Below are positions 59,659-64,000 of a stretch of 64,000 nt of DNA, piece after piece. The position numbers and the translations under genes were made by a program. The notes under the pieces were generated by a model. It saw only the letters and a list, made by a program, of their open reading frames with translations, did no database searches and was not told where the DNA came from. The stretch is from positions 1,820,313 to 1,884,312 of the forward strand of contig NZ_MDKB01000002.1 of the NCBI RefSeq assembly GCF_001715295.1, read 5' to 3'. The first letter of the stretch is position 1; every line of letters begins with the position of its first letter. The DNA is from Streptomyces griseus (lineage in GTDB: Bacteria > Actinomycetota > Actinomycetes > Streptomycetales > Streptomycetaceae).

Positions 59659-62406
59659 CTACGGTAGCTGCCGCATCTTTTGGCGCTTCGGCCGCTTCTC
59701 AACAGGGATCAAGCCTCGGCGGACCTTCAGCAGTTGCTCGTCTTTCATGTTCTCGCGCACTGCGAGGTGGCCCAGGATCCGATGCTGTGTTTCCGGAGTC
59801 CAGAACACTTCGAGACGCTCCCGAGCTCTGGTGATCGCGGTGTAGAAGATGCTATGGGAGATACTCTCCTCGTTGGCATCGGTGATGACAACCTTGACTG
59901 ACTTATACTCAACGCCCTGCGCCTTGTGAATCGATACGGCGTAAGCGATCTGAAAAGGCACCATGGTGTTGACCGAGTCGTCATCATCGTCACTGTTGCC
60001 GCGTTCGAAGACGTCGAACTGGACCGTTGAGCCTTCCACCCAGCGTAGATCTGTGAAAAGCACTGCAGCTTCATCGACATCTCGCTCGAGATTTACATCG
60101 AAGGTGATACGTCCGGGCGCGCGATCGATCTTGACGATCTCTCCTTTCAGGTTATTGAAGATGACGGGACTGAACCGATCAGATTCGTTGAAAAGTACGG
60201 GGTCGCCGGCCTTGTATGTAGACTCACCCCAAGTCACAGCCGGATTTGGGTTGATCGCCTGCAGGAATCGGTTAACGTTATTGATGCCGTACAAACCGTC
60301 ATAGTTGAGGCAGAGGACGATTTCGTCGTCACTTCGGTGCTCAAATAGTGATTCCCCCAGAACCTTTGAATAGTCATTCTTGGAGAGCGACTCTTCGATG
60401 TGGTCGTCCAAGTTCCGCACTCTACCCCACAGGGTGAGAAGTCCCGGATCGGTCGTCCTGAAAGGTTCTGTGAGTTCGAATACGGACTCGCTCGTGATGT
60501 ATGACCGGATGATACCGAACCAGTTGCCAAACTCAATCGACTCGATCTGATAGACATCGCCAACGAGTACGAGTAGGTCGAAAGATGTCTCCTCGAGAAC
60601 ATCAAGCAAGCTTGCGTTACTTACCGTGCTGCACTCGTCGATCACTAGTACGTCATACTTCTCGCTGCCCGACGTGATGTTGCGCGTGTGTCTGGTGATC
60701 GTACTGAACTCGACGTTCGGTGCTTGTACTCTCCTCTTCAGGTTGTCGACAGCCGGGTTAGTGTGAGCCAAAAACAGTTTTCGCGAATTCTCGAAGTAAT
60801 TCGCGATGTGATTTACCATCGTTGATTTTCCCGTACCGGCCGCACCGTATACGAGGGCGACCTTCGAGTGCTCAAACAATTCCATCAGTGCCTGAGCCTT
60901 CAAAGGGTCATCGATAGCACCTGGGTTCGCGTCAATCCATGCCTGCACATCGTTGGAGTGTTGGGATACACCGCTAGCGGAAATCTCCTGGAGCTTTTTG
61001 ATGATCGAAACCGTGCCGTCCTCGTACCCGGTGATGAACACGTGCCCATTTTCATGAGCCAGCCTCCGCGGCTTGTGTCGGTCGGTGGGCGGAAGCGCCC
61101 GATTGTGGTGCGCGATCAGCTTGTCGACGTCACCGAGGTCCTCCAGCTCGGATGTCGGCGTATAGATCACGCCGTGCTGCTCGACATTTCCCCGGACTCG
61201 TCTAGCCAGGAGCTCGTGAGGTCGAGCCCTCGCATCCAGACTCTCGGTAAGGTCCCCAAAGGGCGGGTTATGTCCGCGTGGTGATGTGCAGAATGGCATC
61301 GCATCGAATGGCCTGCAGCCCTGGGAAACGAACAATCCGGAGAGCGCGTAACATTTTTCATAATGGAATTGTGCCCTGATGAGGCGATTGTTCATCCGGA
61401 GCATGAGGTACCGCAACAAGCGAGAACCTGGCCGGTCGTTTCGGATGAGTGACCGTGCGCGATCGAGAATCGGGAAGATGGCCGCATCTCGTTGAGTGCC
61501 GCCTATTGCCCAGGAGCGGAGTGAGCCGTAAGCCGCTTCTGTCATCTCCATGAGATCGAGCAGGTTTGATCGGGTTGTTGTTAGGTAGTTCATCAGGTTG
61601 CGATACTCTGAATGCGACGTCCTGACGCTCTCGTGTGCGACATCGAAAAGGCGTGCGAAATTATTGAATTCGCACGGCCGGATCGAAACATCCCATGTTC
61701 GGATCAGAGTGATCGGCATCGCCCGTCCGAGGACCTCGATCGAGTCGCTCTCCAATTCAAGACTGGCTGCGTATTTGTCGGTGATATCGATGTCAGTAAA
61801 ACCAATGATGCGATCGAACTTGCTCGTCCGGTTGTGGGCGAGATAGAACGTCACTTCATAGTAAATGCTGTCGGCGACGAAGAAGGGGCGCGAGCTGTGA
61901 ATGTAGTACCGCTCGCGACGTGAACTTGAGGATGTCGCTGCTTTGGGCCGTCGGATGCGTGCGGCAATTTTTTCATAGTACTCACCCAGCGAGGGGTCGA
62001 GGTCGATCGGGAACTGCTCGATGTTCTGCAGGATTTCTACTCCGAGTAGATCCTTTGCCAGGTCTCGTGTGCGGAGTAGGTACTCGTAATACTTCAGCAT
62101 CAATCGCTCAGACGGATCGCGATCCAGCGTGTAGTGCGAGACGCTGGCCTGGAGCAAGCCGTGGAATCTACTGAGGAGCCTGAACTTGGCAATCGGCCTA
62201 ACGAAATCCAGGGCTGGCCCGACCTGGTTGTAGTGAAACTCAGTCGAGCGATCGTTGAGGTGTGCCCAGACAGCAAGCCCCTCGACGAGATTCCGGAGCT
62301 GCCCCAGCACGTTCTGCGAGAGGAGTCCCCGGTCGCCTATTGAGTTGGCAAGGTTCTGGCAGATCACGCTGTCGGCGCTATTCACTTGCTGTTCTACTGA
62401 TGCCAT
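59659..62406 (-). CDS. Low-GC superfamily 1 helicase with large unknown N-terminal domain, candidate defence protein
   Basis: 915 aa. Helicase motifs lie in the C-terminal half: Walker A LVYGAAGTGKSTMVNHI (about 530), motif II VLVIDECSTVS, motif III VGDVYQIESIEFGNW, motif IV-type TEPFRTTD, motif V AYAVSIHKAQGVEYKSVKVVIT and motif VI FYTAITRARERLEVFW, as in RecD/UvrD-like enzymes. The first 450 residues (LLSQNVLGQLRNLVEGLAVWAHL and so on) are helical and unassigned; a HEPN-like fold is only a guess. One 60-base line at 60601 has about 28 G+C, far below the chromosome, so recent transfer is clear. It is a single gene with no companion. A phage-defence role is inferred from position and architecture. 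Confidence 0.8.
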   Translation of the reverse strand: MASVEQQVNSADSVICQNLANSIGDRGLLSQNVLGQLRNLVEGLAVWAHLNDRSTEFHYNQVGPALDFVRPIAKFRLLSRFHGLLQASVSHYTLDRDPSERLMLKYYEYLLRTRDLAKDLLGVEILQNIEQFPIDLDPSLGEYYEKIAARIRRPKAATSSSSRRERYYIHSSRPFFVADSIYYEVTFYLAHNRTSKFDRIIGFTDIDITDKYAASLELESDSIEVLGRAMPITLIRTWDVSIRPCEFNNFARLFDVAHESVRTSHSEYRNLMNYLTTTRSNLLDLMEMTEAAYGSLRSWAIGGTQRDAAIFPILDRARSLIRNDRPGSRLLRYLMLRMNNRLIRAQFHYEKCYALSGLFVSQGCRPFDAMPFCTSPRGHNPPFGDLTESLDARARPHELLARRVRGNVEQHGVIYTPTSELEDLGDVDKLIAHHNRALPPTDRHKPRRLAHENGHVFITGYEDGTVSIIKKLQEISASGVSQHSNDVQAWIDANPGAIDDPLKAQALMELFEHSKVALVYGAAGTGKSTMVNHIANYFENSRKLFLAHTNPAVDNLKRRVQAPNVEFSTITRHTRNITSGSEKYDVLVIDECSTVSNASLLDVLEETSFDLLVLVGDVYQIESIEFGNWFGIIRSYITSESVFELTEPFRTTDPGLLTLWGRVRNLDDHIEESLSKNDYSKVLGESLFEHRSDDEIVLCLNYDGLYGINNVNRFLQAINPNPAVTWGESTYKAGDPVLFNESDRFSPVIFNNLKGEIVKIDRAPGRITFDVNLERDVDEAAVLFTDLRWVEGSTVQFDVFERGNSDDDDDSVNTMVPFQIAYAVSIHKAQGVEYKSVKVVITDANEESISHSIFYTAITRARERLEVFWTPETQHRILGHLAVRENMKDEQLLKVRRGLIPVEKRPKRQKMRQLP

Positions 62407-63046
62407 AGCTCCCGCTCTACGTCCTCGAAGGATCGTGCGTCACCTTCGAATGGGGCGAGGAGTCCTGGTTGCTCCCGACCCGAGTCTTGCCGAGGCGGAC
62501 CGCGCAGCATCCGCGAAGATGCACTGACTGCTGCCGAACAGTCGACCCCGCTCCGGTCCACGCCATCAGGAAACAATGGAACCACTCAAGAGCCCACAAA
62601 ACAGGCCGTTTTTCAAGATTCTCCGCTTGCTACGCTCGCTCGTGACCTGACCTACACGTTTCCGAGGTCCCTCAAGCGGCGAGCAGATCCGTCCGGCTCG
62701 CCACTCACCCTTACCGCCCGCCCGGGGGGTGACCCGTTGACGACGATGGGTTGCGTAGGTGCGATCGCAACGCCGTCGCGCCCCGTCTTCAGTGATCGCA
62801 CGCGTGGTTCATACCGCCGTATCTGCGGCGCCCTGCGCTGCGTAGGTGACGGCTCCCAGCAGAACGCCGCTGCCTTCGACCTTTACTGTGCCGCGGCCAT
62901 GGCTGGGCCTGGCCTTCCCCGGCAGCGTGCTGTCCGGTCGGTCATCGTCTGCATGCTCAGGGGTAGCCCGCGTGATCGTAGCGGGCTCCTGTCTCGGTTC
63001 TCTTACTAAGAATGACCGGCGTGAGCGCGGGTGATGCTCCGGTGAG
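62407..63046. other. Gene-free stretch of 640 bp with one hairpin
   Basis: It holds the helicase promoter region, which is AT-richer near 62570-62650, and AGCCCGC/GCGGGCT (62965-62987, 9-base loop), a likely weak terminator of the TPR regulator. TCTTA-C-TAAGA (63001-63011) is a short dyad. No supported gene was found. Confidence 0.5.
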
Positions 63047-64000
63047 TTAGGCGACGAGCCGGGCCGCCCGCTCGCGGAGCTCCTGAGCCTCCGGGACGCC
63101 GCCGTAACGGCGCAGGCGGACGCGCATGTCCTGGAGTGCTGCCTGGACCTTCACCGAGCGGATGCCGTCGGCGCAGTCGAGGAAGTCGCGCCAGGTGGCC
63201 ATGGCGCCGTCGACGTCGCCTTGGCGGAGGCGGACGCCGCCGAGGTCGGCGAGGACGATGGCGCGGGTGCGGCGGCGGTCGAGGCCGTGGATGTCGAGGG
63301 CGAGGTGGAGGTGTTCCTCGGCGGCGTCGAGGTCGCCGAGGCGGGAGAGGATCATGCCGGATTCGTGGGCCCAGCGGCCGGGGGAGTAGTGGGCGGCCCA
63401 GGAGTCGCCGGCTGCGGCGGTCGGCTTGCCGATGGCGGTCTCGGACAGGGCCAGGTGCTTGGTGGCCATGCGACGGTCGTCGTCCTGGGCGGCGGCGTTG
63501 GCGAGGGTGGCCTCGTAGTAGGCGACGGCCCGCGGGTTGTCGAGCTGGTGACCGTACTCCACGCAGGCTTCGCCGAGCTGGACGGCTTCGGCGCGATAGC
63601 CGAGGTCGACGCACTGCACGGCGAGGCCGCGGAGAGCCGTCGCAGAAAGCTCCGGATCACCGGCCTCCGCCGCCAGGCGGAAGGAGTGGGCGTAGTAGCG
63701 CTGGGCGAGGCCGCGCAGCTCTGGGGTGTCGCCCTCGTCCTGCGCCATCCAGCCGGCGAGGTGGACGAGCTGGGAGGTGGCGGCGAACAGGTCGCGGCCG
63801 GTGGCTTCGGTGAAGTGGCCCTCCAGCCAGGGGGCGACGTCTTGGGTGAGGTAGCGGACGGCCAGGTGGCGGGCGTGCCCGCCACCGAGTTCGGAGGCGG
63901 AGTCGCCGAGGGCCTTGACCATGTGCCGTACGGCGGCCACCTCGCCCTGGCCGACGCGGACCGCTCCGGGGAGGGCGGTCTTGGTTCGGCGGGTGATGCT
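63047..64000 (-). CDS. TPR-containing transcriptional-regulator-like protein, partial
   Basis: The frame is open to the right edge, so the N-terminus is missing. What is visible: VRVGQGEVAAVRHMVKALGDSASELGGGHARHLAVRYL, then four or more TPR-like repeats (YYAHSFRLAAEAGDPELSATALRGLAVQCVDLG, LDAAEEHLHLALDIHG). This is the C-terminal part of the XRE-plus-TPR regulators common in Streptomyces. A helix-turn-helix domain is expected outside the window. Confidence 0.75.
   Translation of the reverse strand, partial: SITRRTKTALPGAVRVGQGEVAAVRHMVKALGDSASELGGGHARHLAVRYLTQDVAPWLEGHFTEATGRDLFAATSQLVHLAGWMAQDEGDTPELRGLAQRYYAHSFRLAAEAGDPELSATALRGLAVQCVDLGYRAEAVQLGEACVEYGHQLDNPRAVAYYEATLANAAAQDDDRRMATKHLALSETAIGKPTAAAGDSWAAHYSPGRWAHESGMILSRLGDLDAAEEHLHLALDIHGLDRRRTRAIVLADLGGVRLRQGDVDGAMATWRDFLDCADGIRSVKVQAALQDMRVRLRRYGGVPEAQELRERAARLVA

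Noticed and set aside
62737..63009. A 90-codon plus-strand gene in the gap after the helicase
   Set aside because: No ribosome site, no recognisable domain and ordinary shadow-like composition.

Overview
This is a high-GC actinobacterial chromosome segment, almost certainly Streptomyces. The evidence is the strong G/C bias at third codon positions, frequent GTG and TTG starts, and Streptomyces-type families: an AfsA/ScbR-type gamma-butyrolactone pair, an Rpf-like LysM protein, a PAS-GAF-SpoIIE phosphatase, a csp/DEAD-box pair and a PucR regulator. No rRNA, complete tRNA or CRISPR array was seen.

Layout. 0-19 kb is an envelope and stress block. It holds a two-RCK ion-channel-like protein (cut by the left edge), a large AAA ATPase, a flotillin and a YqiJ-type OB-fold membrane protein. 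These are followed by a PucR regulator, TerB, a BlaI/M56 pair, and a cation/proton antiporter with its RCK_C subunit. A second, shorter flotillin plus NfeD-like pair closes the block. 19-35 kb holds peroxiredoxin, hydrolase, phosphatase, GNAT and MerR genes, then csp and a DEAD-box helicase. It also holds quinone reductase, an SDR, the gamma-butyrolactone synthase/receptor pair, a peptidoglycan amidase, a PH-domain protein and the Rpf-like protein. 35-47.7 kb holds a beta-phosphoglucomutase/GH65 disaccharide phosphorylase pair, sortase, ABC-F, a secreted FG-GAP protein, an amidohydrolase/MarR pair and a polysaccharide deacetylase. 47.7-50.6 kb is a compact streptogramin-resistance module: vgb-like lyase, vat-like acetyltransferase and a VOC protein, with a divergent TetR.

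50.6-64 kb is a mosaic genomic island. Three direct copies of the 3' half of a tRNA-Gly(CCC) gene (about 50.68, 53.16 and 58.21 kb) mark successive integrations. Two of them follow clearly decayed tyrosine integrases and the third follows a similar tail. The first interval carries a vapBC toxin-antitoxin operon and a DUF4365 nuclease-like protein.

The second interval (53.4-57.7 kb) carries five minus-strand genes. Their otherwise unrelated proteins all share one short Gly-rich pseudo-palindromic motif (SG..-GPVIQ-G type). It resembles RHIM-like bacterial amyloid-signalling sequences of the actinobacterial BASS3/PP kind. Two helical proteins carry it at the C-terminus, each followed by a gene carrying it at the N-terminus; two of the N-terminal carriers are paralogous two-TM proteins. 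The genes are interleaved with plus-strand remnants of phage terminase genes. This is the most likely previously undescribed system here: an amyloid-signalling, probably anti-phage, cluster spread as phage cargo. Beyond the third site lie a multi-pass membrane protein, a transposase relic, a low-GC superfamily-1 helicase of possible defence function, and a TPR regulator that runs off the right edge.

All assignments come from reading the sequence and remembered family features; no database search was made.
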